From the NCBI RefSeq assembly GCF_037126175.1, contig NZ_CP146986.1, positions 2,756,501-2,820,500 of the forward strand: 64,000 nucleotides of DNA, given 5' to 3'. The stretch is from Pseudomonas sp. RSB 5.4. Its GTDB lineage: Bacteria > Pseudomonadota > Gammaproteobacteria > Pseudomonadales > Pseudomonadaceae. Each line of letters opens with the position of its first letter. The first letter of the stretch is position 1. The notes beneath the pieces were generated by a model. That model did no database searches, was not told where the DNA came from, and worked only from the letters and a program-made list of their open reading frames with translations. This document shows, piece after piece, positions 56,479 to 64,000 of this stretch. Position numbers and translations under genes: made by a program.

Positions 56479-56631
56479 ATGGGCACAATTCTTATCATTA
56501 TCCTGATCCTGTTGCTGATCGGTGGTCTGCCGGTCTTCCCGCACTCCAGAAGTTGGGGTTATGGTCCTTCGGGCATTATCGGCGTGGTGTTGGTGGTGCT
56601 GCTGGTCTTGCTGTTACTTGGCAGGATATAA
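56479..56631 (+). CDS. DUF3309-family tiny membrane protein
   Basis: 50 residues from the ATG at 56479, with AAGGA eight bases upstream. Two hydrophobic helices flank HSRSWGYGPSG, the DUF3309 signature. It is probably an inner-membrane peptide; relatives are frequent in Pseudomonas and rhizobia with no known role. It ends in a strong bidirectional terminator. Confidence 0.88.
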   Translation: MGTILIIILILLLIGGLPVFPHSRSWGYGPSGIIGVVLVVLLVLLLLGRI

Positions 56632-56642
56632 AACCCCAAGAC

Positions 56643-56674
56643 AAAAAAAGAGGCCCTCAGGGGCCTCTTTTTTA
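56643..56674. terminator. Bidirectional terminator between DUF3309 and LTA-synthase-type genes
   Basis: AGAGGCCCT and AGGGGCCTCT pair around a tiny loop, with A-run on one side and T-run on the other, so it works in both directions. Twelve bases after the DUF3309 stop and fourteen before the stop of the minus-strand gene. Confidence 0.92.
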
Positions 56675-56687
56675 TGCAGCGGTTTTA

Positions 56688-58781
56688 TCAGTCAGGCTTG
56701 CCGTTGACGACACCGGCTGTGTTGTCCATCAGGCTCTTGGTCGCTGTTTGCAGGAACGCTTCAAGCTTGAGCTTCAGTTCGGCGGTACGCGGTGCGTCCG
56801 GAATGATCTCGGCAGAAGGGTTCGCGCCCAGTTGGTACTGGTAGATCTTCGGCGCCATTTCCTTCTCTTTCGGCAGCACCAGGATCTGGTCGGCGGTGAC
56901 GATGGCCGTGGTCTGCTCGCTGCCCGACGGTTTGATCACACCGAAACCGGTGTCGCCGGCCGGCAGGTTCAGCAGGTCGCGGCCCCAGCACTGATGACGT
57001 ACTTCGCCACCCAGACGGCCCATGATGGTCGGCACGATGTCGATCTGGGTGCCCACGGTGTGGTCGCGGGTGCCGAACTTCTCCTGGATGCCCGGAGCAA
57101 TCATCAGCATCGGCACGTTGAAGCGGCCCAGGTCCATTTCGGTGATCTGGCGCTCGTTGCCGAAACCGTGGTCGCCGACGATCACGAACAGGGTTTCCTT
57201 GAAGTACGGCTCTTTACGCGCCTTCTCGAAGAACTGACCCAGTGCCCAGTCGGCGTAACGCATGGCGGTCAGGTGTTCGTTGAGGCTGCCACGATCGGTC
57301 ACGCGCTCCACCGGCAATGGCGTCGGCAAGGCGTACGGCGTGTGGTTGGACAGGGTTTGCAGCAGCGCGTAGAACGGCTTGCCGTTTTCCCGTGCCTTCA
57401 GCTCCTGCAGACCACGGTCGAACATGTCCTGGTCGGACACGCCCCAGGTCGGATCGGAGAACACCGGATTGACGAAGTCGTTACGGCCAACGAAGTTGGT
57501 CATGCCCTGGTTGCTGAAGAAGCCCGACTGGTTGTCCCAGGCGAAGTCGCCGTTATAGACATACACGTCGTCATACTTGCGCGCGCTGAGCAACTGCGGC
57601 AGGCCGGACAGCTTGTGGCTGCCTTCCGGGGTCTGCATCAGGTATTCGAAGCCCGGCAGGTTCGGGAAGCACGCCATCGTGGCGAACATGCCCTGGTGGG
57701 TGTGAGTGCCGTTGGAGAAGAAACGGTCGAACAGCAGGCCTTCCTTCGACAGTTTGTCGAGGTACGGCGTGATGTTGCCCGGTGCGCCCAGGGCGCCCAC
57801 CGAGTGACCGGCCATGCTTTCCATCAGGATCACGACCACGTTCTTGATCGGCAGGGTCTTGTCGGCCGGTGGCGTGTAGTCACGACGCACGGCAGCGATG
57901 TCGGCATCGACCAGTTTGTCGTCCGGCATCACCAGCATCTCGCGCACCACTTTCTGCGCCTGTTCCTGCGGCAGTGTGGCTTTCCAGATGTTGTCGCGAT
58001 CCTCGCCCATGCGGTCCTTGGCGGCGGCGATCAGCGACAGCGTGCCGTTGAGACCCAACTGGTTGGCGAAGTTCGATTCGGTGGTGTAGACGTCACCCCA
58101 ACGCAGCGGCGGGCCCTGACGCAGGGTGCCACGGGCAGCGACGACGCAGATCAGCAGGCAGACCACGAATACCGCGAGACGCGTGTACCACGGCGCCACC
58201 TGACGCGTACCGACGTTGCCGCCGCTGAACGGGCCGCGTGGACGGGTTGCACGGTCGGCGCCCTTGAAGGCCAAAGTCAGGATCACGGTGCCGACGACCC
58301 ACGCCAGCAGGTAACGCACCACCGGGAAACCGTACCAGAGCATGCTCATCACGGTTTTCGGGTCTTCTTTCACGTACTGGAACACCAGGCCGTTGAGGCG
58401 CTGGTGGAACTCACGGTAGAAGTCCATCTCCATCAGGCCGAGGAACAGCGCGATGCTTGAGGCGACGGTCAGCCACAGACGGAAAAAGCCGCGCGCGGCC
58501 ATCGCCCGGGCACTGAACAGTGCCAGCACCAGCGGAACGCAGACGTAGACCACCAGGCGCAGGTCGAAACGCAGGCCGTTGGCGAAAGCTTCGAGGAAGG
58601 TCGAAGCCGGGGTATCGAGGATCATCTCGCGGTTGTAGACCAGCAGCGCGAGGCGCAGCACGGAAAACATCACCATCATGACCAGGGCACACAGCAGCGT
58701 GTAGGCCAGATGCGATTTGACGGTCGGTTGCAGCAGGCGAGTGGAAGATCGCTGCTGATTCAGGGCGTCCGGGTTTGCCAT
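56688..58781 (-). CDS. LTA-synthase-type sulfatase-fold phosphoglycerol transferase
   Basis: 697 residues. Four to five membrane helices in residues 28-235 precede a large periplasmic catalytic domain of the sulfatase/alkaline phosphatase fold. Metal-site residues include NVVVILMESMAGHS near 314 (glutamate), the threonine nucleophile in FFSNGTHTHQGMFATMAC near 362, and IVGDHGFGNERQ near 535 with the DH pair. Gram-negative relatives transfer phosphoglycerol, or act on periplasmic glucans, rather than making lipoteichoic acid. The substrate of this one cannot be told from sequence. It has its own promoter region upstream (58782-59050). Confidence 0.9.
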   Translation of the reverse strand: MANPDALNQQRSSTRLLQPTVKSHLAYTLLCALVMMVMFSVLRLALLVYNREMILDTPASTFLEAFANGLRFDLRLVVYVCVPLVLALFSARAMAARGFFRLWLTVASSIALFLGLMEMDFYREFHQRLNGLVFQYVKEDPKTVMSMLWYGFPVVRYLLAWVVGTVILTLAFKGADRATRPRGPFSGGNVGTRQVAPWYTRLAVFVVCLLICVVAARGTLRQGPPLRWGDVYTTESNFANQLGLNGTLSLIAAAKDRMGEDRDNIWKATLPQEQAQKVVREMLVMPDDKLVDADIAAVRRDYTPPADKTLPIKNVVVILMESMAGHSVGALGAPGNITPYLDKLSKEGLLFDRFFSNGTHTHQGMFATMACFPNLPGFEYLMQTPEGSHKLSGLPQLLSARKYDDVYVYNGDFAWDNQSGFFSNQGMTNFVGRNDFVNPVFSDPTWGVSDQDMFDRGLQELKARENGKPFYALLQTLSNHTPYALPTPLPVERVTDRGSLNEHLTAMRYADWALGQFFEKARKEPYFKETLFVIVGDHGFGNERQITEMDLGRFNVPMLMIAPGIQEKFGTRDHTVGTQIDIVPTIMGRLGGEVRHQCWGRDLLNLPAGDTGFGVIKPSGSEQTTAIVTADQILVLPKEKEMAPKIYQYQLGANPSAEIIPDAPRTAELKLKLEAFLQTATKSLMDNTAGVVNGKPD

Positions 58782-59049
58782 GTCGTTTTAGGACCCATTG
58801 GAAGTTGAAGTTGCAAAATACGGCGGCGCCATGCCCTCTATTGGCCATTCCAGGCCCCGGGGCGTGCGCGGTGCGCAAATGTTGCACGATCAACGGCAGC
58901 ATTGCCATTGATTACTGTCCCACCGTCGGACTCTTTCATTCAAGGCGCGGGGATACGGGGACAACTGCAAAGAGCGCGGGCGAATTGTCTGGAACGCTTT
59001 GTGAAAATTTCGTGCAGCGCATATCTGGAAACACAATATAACGACAAAA
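58782..59049. other. Upstream region of the LTA-synthase-type gene
   Basis: No gene was seen. The minus-strand promoter of the LTA-synthase-type gene should be here. The right end meets the terminator of the START-domain gene. Confidence 0.45.
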
Positions 59050-59080
59050 CAAAACGCCCCGAATCAGTCGGGGCGTTTTG
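59050..59080 (-). terminator. Terminator of the START-domain gene
   Basis: CAAAACGCCCCGA and TCGGGGCGTTTTG pair around a few bases, and both sides have A- or T-runs, so it may act both ways. It lies 15 bp after the stop of the START-domain gene. Confidence 0.92.
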
Positions 59081-59095
59081 CTGTCAGCGCGCGAA

Positions 59096-59701
59096 TTACT
59101 TCTCGGCGCGTTCTTTCAGGGCTTTCAGGGTGTTGAATGGCGCGTCGACCACAAACTTGTTGGCAATCATGCTCGGCACACTGCCGCCTGGCTCGGTGTG
59201 CACTTGATAGGTCACTTCGACCTGATCACCTTTCGGTACGAACTTCCAGAAGCCTTTGACCTGCGCAACGCGGACAAAGCCTTTCTCTTCGGGAATGTAC
59301 TTCGGCACGCCTTCGAGGTTGCGGGTCAGGCTGCCATCAGCGCCTTCGACGGTGGTGATGTGCAGCACGGAATCACGCGGCGTCACTGGCCACGGCGTAT
59401 TGAACTGGGTGTAGGTCCAGCTCTGATCGCCCTCGTGCTTGAGCAGCTTCTGGGTTTTGCACTCGTGAATCCAGGCGCAGGCTCCGGACACGTCTTCCTG
59501 CAAGGCACGCAGTTTGGCAACGGTGGTCTTCATCAGGGCAACACCCTGATAGGACTTGTAATCCGAACCCGGCACTTCGGCCAGCGAGACCTTGATCCCG
59601 TCCTGCTCCTTGGCGACTTTCCAGTCCTCAGCCTGAGCAACCGAAGTAGCCAGCACAGCCGTCAAACCACACAACACAGCGATACGATGCAGCGAACCCA
59701 T
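59096..59701 (-). CDS. START-domain exported protein
   Basis: 201 residues from the ATG at 59701 (MGSLHRIAVLCGLTAVLATS), with AAGGA eight bases upstream. The first 23 residues are a signal peptide ending in ATSVAQA. The rest fits the lipid-binding START fold, including DWKVAKEQDGIKV, TPWPVTPRDSVLHI and GFWKFVPKGDQVEVTYQVHTEPGGSVPS. It is probably periplasmic. The natural ligand is not known. Confidence 0.88.
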   Translation of the reverse strand: MGSLHRIAVLCGLTAVLATSVAQAEDWKVAKEQDGIKVSLAEVPGSDYKSYQGVALMKTTVAKLRALQEDVSGACAWIHECKTQKLLKHEGDQSWTYTQFNTPWPVTPRDSVLHITTVEGADGSLTRNLEGVPKYIPEEKGFVRVAQVKGFWKFVPKGDQVEVTYQVHTEPGGSVPSMIANKFVVDAPFNTLKALKERAEK

Positions 59702-59742
59702 AGTCTTATTCCTTATTGTTGAAGTTCCGTTCGTTTGACACA

Positions 59743-59997
59743 TCACGCCGCCGTCATCTGCTCCCACCAGCCGATCAACCTGATCGCCTCTTCCCGGCTG
59801 CTGCCACAGACTTCGACATCGGCGGCAAATCCCGAGCAGACCGCCGGGCGTTCCGGCTGACCGAAAATGTTGCACAGGTTTTCGACCGAGAGTTGCACGC
59901 AACGTTCGCCGGCAGGTTTGCCATTGGGCATGCCTGGGATGGCAGAACTGATGGAGGGGGCAATACAGCAAGCGCCACAGCCTTCACGGCATTTCAT
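59743..59997 (-). CDS. YkgJ-family cysteine cluster protein
   Basis: 84 residues from the ATG at 59997 (MKCREGCGACCIAPSISS), with GAGGA about nine bases upstream. The CREGCGACC opening is the CxxxCxxCC cluster of the YkgJ/UPF0153 family, with further cysteines in RCVQL, NLCNIFG, AVCSGF and EVCGSS. Probably binds a metal, zinc or iron-sulfur; function unknown. 41 bp before the START-domain gene on the same strand. Confidence 0.9.
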   Translation of the reverse strand: MKCREGCGACCIAPSISSAIPGMPNGKPAGERCVQLSVENLCNIFGQPERPAVCSGFAADVEVCGSSREEAIRLIGWWEQMTAA

Positions 59998-60161
59998 GAC
60001 GACGAGTCCTCGCGACGGGCAATGTGTTAAAGGGACGGCCACAGAGTAACCGCTAAAACGGTTGTTTCAAATTCCCTGAACCGGGGTTTTTACGCAGAAA
60101 CGAAAGTGACTGACCAGTCTCCGACAAAGCGTCTGGTCTGCGGGTCACGGATCGATTTGAT

Positions 60162-60653
60162 TTACTGCTTGAATTCGAAATCCAGCGCCGCGCCTTCGAC
60201 TTCACGACGCTCTTCGTTGCGCAGTTGCAGCTGCATTTCGTTACTGAGCAGACGGCCGTTGAGCTGGAAGCCGCTGTTCTTCTCGCCGAACATCTGCGGC
60301 AGGATAGCGTCGTGTTTAGGCAGCGTGACGGTACCGGCCGGTTTGAGCTGCTGCACCATGTCCTTGGGCAGGCTCAGATCGAGCTTGGCCGGCGGCAATC
60401 GGGTTTTCGCCACCTCACTGGCCGGTTTCGACTTGGAAGCGATCGGGGGCCGCTTCTTCACCGGGGCGGCCTTCTTTTGTGGGGCGTTTTTTACTTGAGC
60501 TTTCTTATCCGCAACGGCTTTGTTGCTGGCCGTTTTGCTCGCCGTTGCTGACGCCGCAGGCTTTTCCTGAACGGCGGCTGCCATGACACCGGGCGCATGG
60601 CCCATCGTCAACACACCAAACAAAATCCAGGCAGCAGGCAAAATCGCTTTCAT
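60162..60653 (-). CDS. Basic exported protein of unknown function
   Basis: 163 residues from the ATG at 60653, with AGGG just upstream. A signal peptide (MKAILPAAWILFGVLTMGHA, cleavage near APGVMAAA) is followed by a lysine- and alanine-rich stretch at about 28-90 and a shorter C-terminal part containing LDLSLPKDMVQQLKPAG and LNGRLLSNEMQLQLRNEE. Proteins of this kind have sometimes been mislabelled translation initiation factor 2 because of the low-complexity basic region; that is not supported here. Function unknown. Confidence 0.78.
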   Translation of the reverse strand: MKAILPAAWILFGVLTMGHAPGVMAAAVQEKPAASATASKTASNKAVADKKAQVKNAPQKKAAPVKKRPPIASKSKPASEVAKTRLPPAKLDLSLPKDMVQQLKPAGTVTLPKHDAILPQMFGEKNSGFQLNGRLLSNEMQLQLRNEERREVEGAALDFEFKQ

Positions 60654-60731
60654 GAGCCCTACAACACTAACGGCAGAGGGCCATATGCTCGCCTGTTGAG
60701 CGTCACAAGACAAGCATGACGCGCCGCTCGT

Positions 60732-62171
60732 TCAGAATCCGCCAGCCGTTTCCTGACACAGTTGAGTCGCCAGCAAGCCGAGGGTCATCAGCGCCCTTTC
60801 CGCTTCGCGATTCCACGGCGTGCCGCAGTTCAGGCGGATGCAGTGGTTGAACTGCTCCGTATTACTGAAGATCAGCCCCGGTGCAATACTGATGCCCTGC
60901 TGCAAGGCGCGGACGTGCAATTCCTGGGTATTGACCCTGCCCGGCAGACTCACCCAGAGGATGAAACCGCCCGTGGGCCGGGTCATTTGCGTGCCTTCGG
61001 GGAAGTACTGCTGCACCGCCAGTTGGAACGCGCTGAGGTTTTTCCGGTATTCCTGGCGGATGTACCGTAAATGCCGGTCATAACCGCCATTTTCCAGATA
61101 AGCGGCAATCGCCATCTGCGTGACGCTGCACGCCGAATGCGTGGTGAACGTCTGCAGACGCTGGATTTCTTGCTGATACTTGCCGGCGATCATCCAGCCG
61201 ACCCGCACGCCCGGCGACAAGGTCTTGGAAAAACTCGAGCAGTAGATCACCCGATCCAGCCGATCGTAGGCCTTGAGGGCTTTGGTGCGGCCCTGTTCGA
61301 ACATCAATTCGCCATAGATGTCGTCTTCGACGATCTGGATATCGAAGTCCGAGGCCAGACGCAGCAGTTGTTTCTGCCGCTCTTCGGGCATGGTGCCACC
61401 CAGCGGATTGCTCAGCCGGGTGGTCAGCACCAGCGCCTTGATCGACCATTGGTTGGCCGCCAGTTGCAAGGCTTCCAGGCTCATGCCCGTGGCCGGGTCG
61501 CTGGGAATCTCGATCACTTTCAGGCCCAGCAGGTCGGCCAGTTGCAGCAGGCCGTAATAGGTTGGCGACTCTGCGGCGATCAGATCACCTGGACGAGTCA
61601 ACACCCGCAGCGACATCTGCAGCGCATCGACGCAACCGTGGGTGATCACCACTTCCGACGGATCGACCACCACACCAGCATCGCGCATGCGGATCGCCAC
61701 TTGCCGGCGCAGCGGTTCGAAACCGGGGCTGAACATGTAGCTGAAAGCGCGAGGGCTATGGAATCGGGTGACCTTGGCCAACTGCTGATGCAATGCGCGC
61801 ACCGGGAGGTAATCGACACTCGGCACCGCCGCGCCCAACGGGAAAACCCCCTCGCGCCGCGATTCGACCAACACTTGCTGAATGATGCTGGCGCGAGTGA
61901 CCAGGCCTGGGCGTTCGACCCGGGCGATATCCGGTGTCGGCGCCGTCAGGGCCGGGGTCTGGTGCACGTAGTAACCGGACTGCGGCCGTGCGCGGATCAG
62001 CCCCTGATCTTCGAGATTGGCGTAAGCCTGCAACACCGTTGCATGGCTGACATTGAGCTGCGAACTCATCTTGCGCACCGACGGCACGCGTTCGCCGGGC
62101 TGATAGACGCCGCGCCGGATATCTTCCGCCAGTTGTTGAGCAATACGTTGGTAGAGCAAGAGGTTGGTCAT
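60732..62171 (-). CDS. MocR-type transcriptional regulator (GntR DNA-binding + aminotransferase fold)
   Basis: 479 residues. The N-terminal GntR winged helix (residues 1-70: RIAQQLAEDIRRGVYQPGERVPSVRKM and VSHATVLQAYANLEDQGLI) is joined to a fold-type I aminotransferase domain. The latter has the PLP lysine in SSFSKTLSPGVRVGWM near 320 and TTRLSNPLGGTMPE near 255. In this family the aminotransferase part usually binds PLP as an effector and controls vitamin B6, GABA or sulfur metabolism genes. The target here is not clear from the neighbours. The spacer upstream holds an inverted repeat that could be its operator. Confidence 0.92.
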   Translation of the reverse strand: MTNLLLYQRIAQQLAEDIRRGVYQPGERVPSVRKMSSQLNVSHATVLQAYANLEDQGLIRARPQSGYYVHQTPALTAPTPDIARVERPGLVTRASIIQQVLVESRREGVFPLGAAVPSVDYLPVRALHQQLAKVTRFHSPRAFSYMFSPGFEPLRRQVAIRMRDAGVVVDPSEVVITHGCVDALQMSLRVLTRPGDLIAAESPTYYGLLQLADLLGLKVIEIPSDPATGMSLEALQLAANQWSIKALVLTTRLSNPLGGTMPEERQKQLLRLASDFDIQIVEDDIYGELMFEQGRTKALKAYDRLDRVIYCSSFSKTLSPGVRVGWMIAGKYQQEIQRLQTFTTHSACSVTQMAIAAYLENGGYDRHLRYIRQEYRKNLSAFQLAVQQYFPEGTQMTRPTGGFILWVSLPGRVNTQELHVRALQQGISIAPGLIFSNTEQFNHCIRLNCGTPWNREAERALMTLGLLATQLCQETAGGF

Positions 62172-62235
62172 GACGCAGCACTCGATTTCACGGGCATTTT
62201 ATTCTTGTGTGAAACAATACCGGAACAGTTTAGAA

Positions 62236-62298
62236 GTGTACTGGGACAGTTGCCACCATAGTCGACCGTACAGTGCAGTGTCAGCTACAACTGTACGG
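62236..62298. promoter_or_regulatory. Candidate operator of the MocR regulator
   Basis: CCGTACAGT at 62266-62274 and ACTGTACGG at 62290-62298 form a 9-bp inverted repeat with 15 bases between. Another partial site, GTGTACTGGGACAGTT, lies at 62236-62251. All share the GTACTG/ACAGT core and sit 65-130 bp upstream of the MocR start, fitting autoregulation. Confidence 0.5.
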
Positions 62299-62322
62299 AT
62301 TTGCGCGCTATTCGACAGACGT

Positions 62323-62358
62323 AAAAAAGCCCGGCGCTGCATGACAGGCCGGGCTTTC
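62323..62358 (-). terminator. Terminator of the OmpA-type operon
   Basis: On the minus strand AAAGCCCGGC and GCCGGGCTTT pair around a 12-base loop, followed by a T-run. It lies 15 bp after the stop of the OmpA-type gene. Confidence 0.93.
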
Positions 62359-62372
62359 CAGAGACGCAACCC

Positions 62373-63185
62373 TCAGCGGGCGGCGCCGAGCTGGCCTTTT
62401 TCGTCGGAAAACACAATTTCCACCCGACGGTTCTGTGCCCGCCCGCGCTCGGAAGCGTTGGCGTCCACCGGGTACTCATCGCCGTAACCTTCGACCTGAA
62501 TGCGCTTGTCCTCAATTCCGAGGTCCATCAGTACATCGGCTACCGCTTGCGCGCGATCACGCGACAGCTTGAGGTTTTCCTGTTTGCCACCGGTGCTGTC
62601 GGTGTAGCCCTCGATACGCACCACGCGTTTCGGGTTGAGCTGCAGGAACTGCACGATCTTCAACACCACGCGATTGGCCGAGTTCTTCAGCTCCGCCTCG
62701 CCAGTGTCGAACAGCACGTCACCGAGGGTCATCACCAGACCGCGATCGGTTTGCGTGGTGGCCAGCGCGACGATCTGCTCTTCGAGCCACTTGCCCTGCT
62801 GCTGCACGCTCAGCAGTTTGGACTCACGCAGAGCCAGTTGCAGACGCTGGCGTTCCAGCTCGAGCTTCGCCGCGCGCTCTTCGTTGAGCACCAGATTGGT
62901 GTGTTCGCGAGCGATTTCGCTGTAACGCTGACTCAGGTAGGCGTAATGCACCACGTCGGAGCCACTGCCCCAATAGGTCGACAGGCGATCGGCACGGGCC
63001 AGGGACTCACCGGCACGGATCACGTCCTTGGGAGCGATGCGCAGCACATTGGAGTCTTCCTTGACCTTCTGGAAGTCGCTGCTGGCTTGTTGCAATGCGC
63101 TTTCACTGTGCTGACCGGCACACCCGAAAAGGCTCACGCAGCCAGCCAGAACCAACCCGCCAAGGGCTTTGGACTTGAGGCTCAT
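62373..63185 (-). CDS. OmpA-family lipoprotein with DUF4398 domain
   Basis: 270 residues. The N-terminal signal has two possible lipobox cysteines, LAGC16 and LFGC22; the second is likelier. A helical DUF4398-type segment follows (residues 25-140, rich in E, R, L, Q), then the OmpA C-terminal peptidoglycan-binding domain: DVLFDTGEAELK near 161, RIEGYTDSTGG near 194, LSRDRAQAVADVL and VEGYGDEYPVDAN near 230, ending in the NRRVEIVF motif. It should anchor the outer membrane to the cell wall. Its ATG overlaps the last bases of the DUF4398 gene (ATGA). Confidence 0.92.
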   Translation of the reverse strand: MSLKSKALGGLVLAGCVSLFGCAGQHSESALQQASSDFQKVKEDSNVLRIAPKDVIRAGESLARADRLSTYWGSGSDVVHYAYLSQRYSEIAREHTNLVLNEERAAKLELERQRLQLALRESKLLSVQQQGKWLEEQIVALATTQTDRGLVMTLGDVLFDTGEAELKNSANRVVLKIVQFLQLNPKRVVRIEGYTDSTGGKQENLKLSRDRAQAVADVLMDLGIEDKRIQVEGYGDEYPVDANASERGRAQNRRVEIVFSDEKGQLGAAR

Positions 63186-63538
63186 TGGGCATCTCCCAGT
63201 TGCTTGCGCAGGCGGATGATGCGGGTATTCAGCACGTTCAGTTGCTCTTCGCTCTTTTGCGTCAGCACCTTGGCTTCTGCCAGACGTGCGTCCAGCTCGG
63301 CCTGTTCGGAACGCATGCGGGCGTTCTTGTAAGACTCGTCGGCCATGTTGCCCTTGGCCCGGTTGAACTTGTCTTCAGCCAGTTTCATTTCCGGCATTTC
63401 ATCGGCGGTCGCACCGACAGCCTTGGCCTGGGTGATGGCCTGCTCGGTCAGGCGCATTTGCTCGTTGGGTGCCGGATCGTTGGCGCAGCCGGCCAGGGCC
63501 AGAACGGCCATGGCCGCGAAAAGAGGTCGAATACTCAC
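63182..63538 (-). CDS. DUF4398 lipoprotein
   Basis: 118 residues. A lipoprotein signal with the lipobox LAGC18 (AVLALAGCANDPAP) leads a mostly helical body with EQAITQAKAVGATADEMPEMKLAEDKFNRAKG, the DUF4398 region, and a coiled-coil-like tail. It is cotranscribed with the OmpA-type gene (overlap ATGA) and begins 9 bp after the substrate-binding-protein gene. Probably a periplasmic-side outer-membrane lipoprotein; function unknown. Confidence 0.9.
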   Translation of the reverse strand: MSIRPLFAAMAVLALAGCANDPAPNEQMRLTEQAITQAKAVGATADEMPEMKLAEDKFNRAKGNMADESYKNARMRSEQAELDARLAEAKVLTQKSEEQLNVLNTRIIRLRKQLGDAQ

Positions 63539-63547
63539 TAAGAATCC

Positions 63548-64000
63548 CTACTGTTTTGGGGCACTGACAGATGGCTGCGGCTGTTGCTGCTGAGCCTTCC
63601 AGCGCTCGATGTTGCGTTGCAGCGCGGCTTCGGTCAGTCCGGACGCGGGCAATTCTGTCATCTTTTTAGCGAGCTGTCCGCGCAACCACGGATCGTTGCA
63701 GGCCGAGTTGTGCGAAACCGCGAGGAACAGCCCCGGTCGGTCGATTGGTTGCTCGAACGCCAGCAGATCATTGGCCATGCCCAATGCCTGCGCGGCAGCC
63801 ATGCCCGAGTAGCGCCCGGCGAGTACATATTCGACTTCACCCAGCAGAAGTTTCTGAAAGGCCTGGGTGATGTTTGCCGTCCGGGTCAGGGTCAGATTCT
63901 GCTCGGCGAAAGTGCCGAATGCCTGGGTCATACGAGACTTTTCCGACAGCCCGCCGGTGTGCCCGTGCAGATCCTTGGCTTCGCTGTAGGCCAGCGTCGA
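63548..64000 (-). CDS. Periplasmic substrate-binding protein (family 3-like), 5' end outside window
   Basis: The visible 150 residues run off the right edge without a start. The segment contains RTANITQAFQKLLLGEVEYVLAGRYSGMAAAQAL, reminiscent of the second lobe of amino-acid-type periplasmic binding proteins (transporter substrate-binding family), followed by a proline- and glutamine-rich end. It should bind a small solute. It is first in a unit with the DUF4398 and OmpA-type lipoprotein genes, 9 bp before the former, so it may be an envelope-linked sensor-like protein rather than part of an ABC importer. Confidence 0.72.
   Translation of the reverse strand, partial: STLAYSEAKDLHGHTGGLSEKSRMTQAFGTFAEQNLTLTRTANITQAFQKLLLGEVEYVLAGRYSGMAAAQALGMANDLLAFEQPIDRPGLFLAVSHNSACNDPWLRGQLAKKMTELPASGLTEAALQRNIERWKAQQQQPQPSVSAPKQ

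Noticed and set aside
1..64000. CRISPR array, tRNA, rRNA, insertion sequence
   Set aside because: Looked for repeated spacers, tRNA-like sets and transposase-type proteins; none seen. The repeated units found are REP pairs.

Overview
The window is chromosomal DNA from a fluorescent-group Pseudomonas. The evidence is gene order: serC-pheA-hisC-tyrA/aroA-cmk-rpsA-ihfB-wzz runs from the core chromosome into a surface-polysaccharide locus, and gyrA-mtnA-mtaD-ubiG-mupP-yciK follows on the other side, as I remember it from P. aeruginosa and relatives. The tyrA-aroA fusion is typical of the genus, and the intergenic spaces carry inverted REP pairs of the kind common in P. fluorescens-type genomes. 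Most of the window is GC-rich; positions 1 to about 9,300 are visibly AT-richer, as expected for an exchanged O-antigen locus. No rRNA, tRNA, CRISPR array or intact insertion sequence was seen.

Layout. (1) 1-9271, minus strand: O-antigen locus. Wzz sets chain length; WbpO and WbpP make UDP-GalNAc and UDP-GalNAcA; WecE makes a dTDP-4-amino-4,6-dideoxygalactose; then come a Wzx flippase, a GT4 glycosyltransferase and a truncated EpsG/Wzy-like polymerase. A 904-bp stretch without a convincing gene separates wzz from wbpO. (2) 9435-18691, minus strand: LapA-domain protein, ihfB, a small lipoprotein, rpsA, cmk, tyrA-aroA, hisC, pheA and serC, with overlapping or nearly touching ends from serC to cmk. 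(3) 18932-26873: gyrA and mtnA on minus, then mtaD, ubiG, mupP and yciK on plus. MtnA and MtaD act in methylthioadenosine salvage, UbiG in ubiquinone synthesis, MupP in muropeptide recycling.

(4) 27236-31601: two c-di-GMP proteins (a GGEEF diguanylate cyclase and a membrane GGDEF-EAL protein) around a heme-oxygenase-like (TenA/PqqC-type) protein. (5) 31775-36397: a 1,540-residue DUF6543-type protein that ends in a cytidine-deaminase-like domain (D1485-x-E1487 and P1515-C1516-x-x-C1519). It looks like a polymorphic-toxin or host-directed effector, with no visible immunity gene. This is the most unusual gene in the window. (6) 36398-40910, minus: ABC exporter, DsbA-like protein and trhO in one unit, then bolA and a DUF2059 protein in another. 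(7) 41104-46903: fumC, a DMT transporter, a small DUF6316 protein, a thiolase and polyphosphate:AMP phosphotransferase. (8) 47261-54267: mnmC, then the three-gene N-acetylglutaminylglutamine amide (NAGGN) osmoprotectant cluster.

(9) 54438-64000: yheU, a divergent CsrA paralogue with a hairpin over its ribosome-binding site, ynfA, an SDR, a 50-residue DUF3309 peptide, an LTA-synthase-type sulfatase-fold enzyme, a START-domain protein, a YkgJ cysteine-cluster protein, a basic exported protein, a MocR regulator with a candidate operator upstream, and an envelope unit (periplasmic binding protein fragment, DUF4398 lipoprotein, OmpA-type lipoprotein) running off the right end.

Ten inverted REP pairs of four sequence types lie between genes throughout the GC-rich part. 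All family assignments were made by reading translations and recalling family features; no database search was run.
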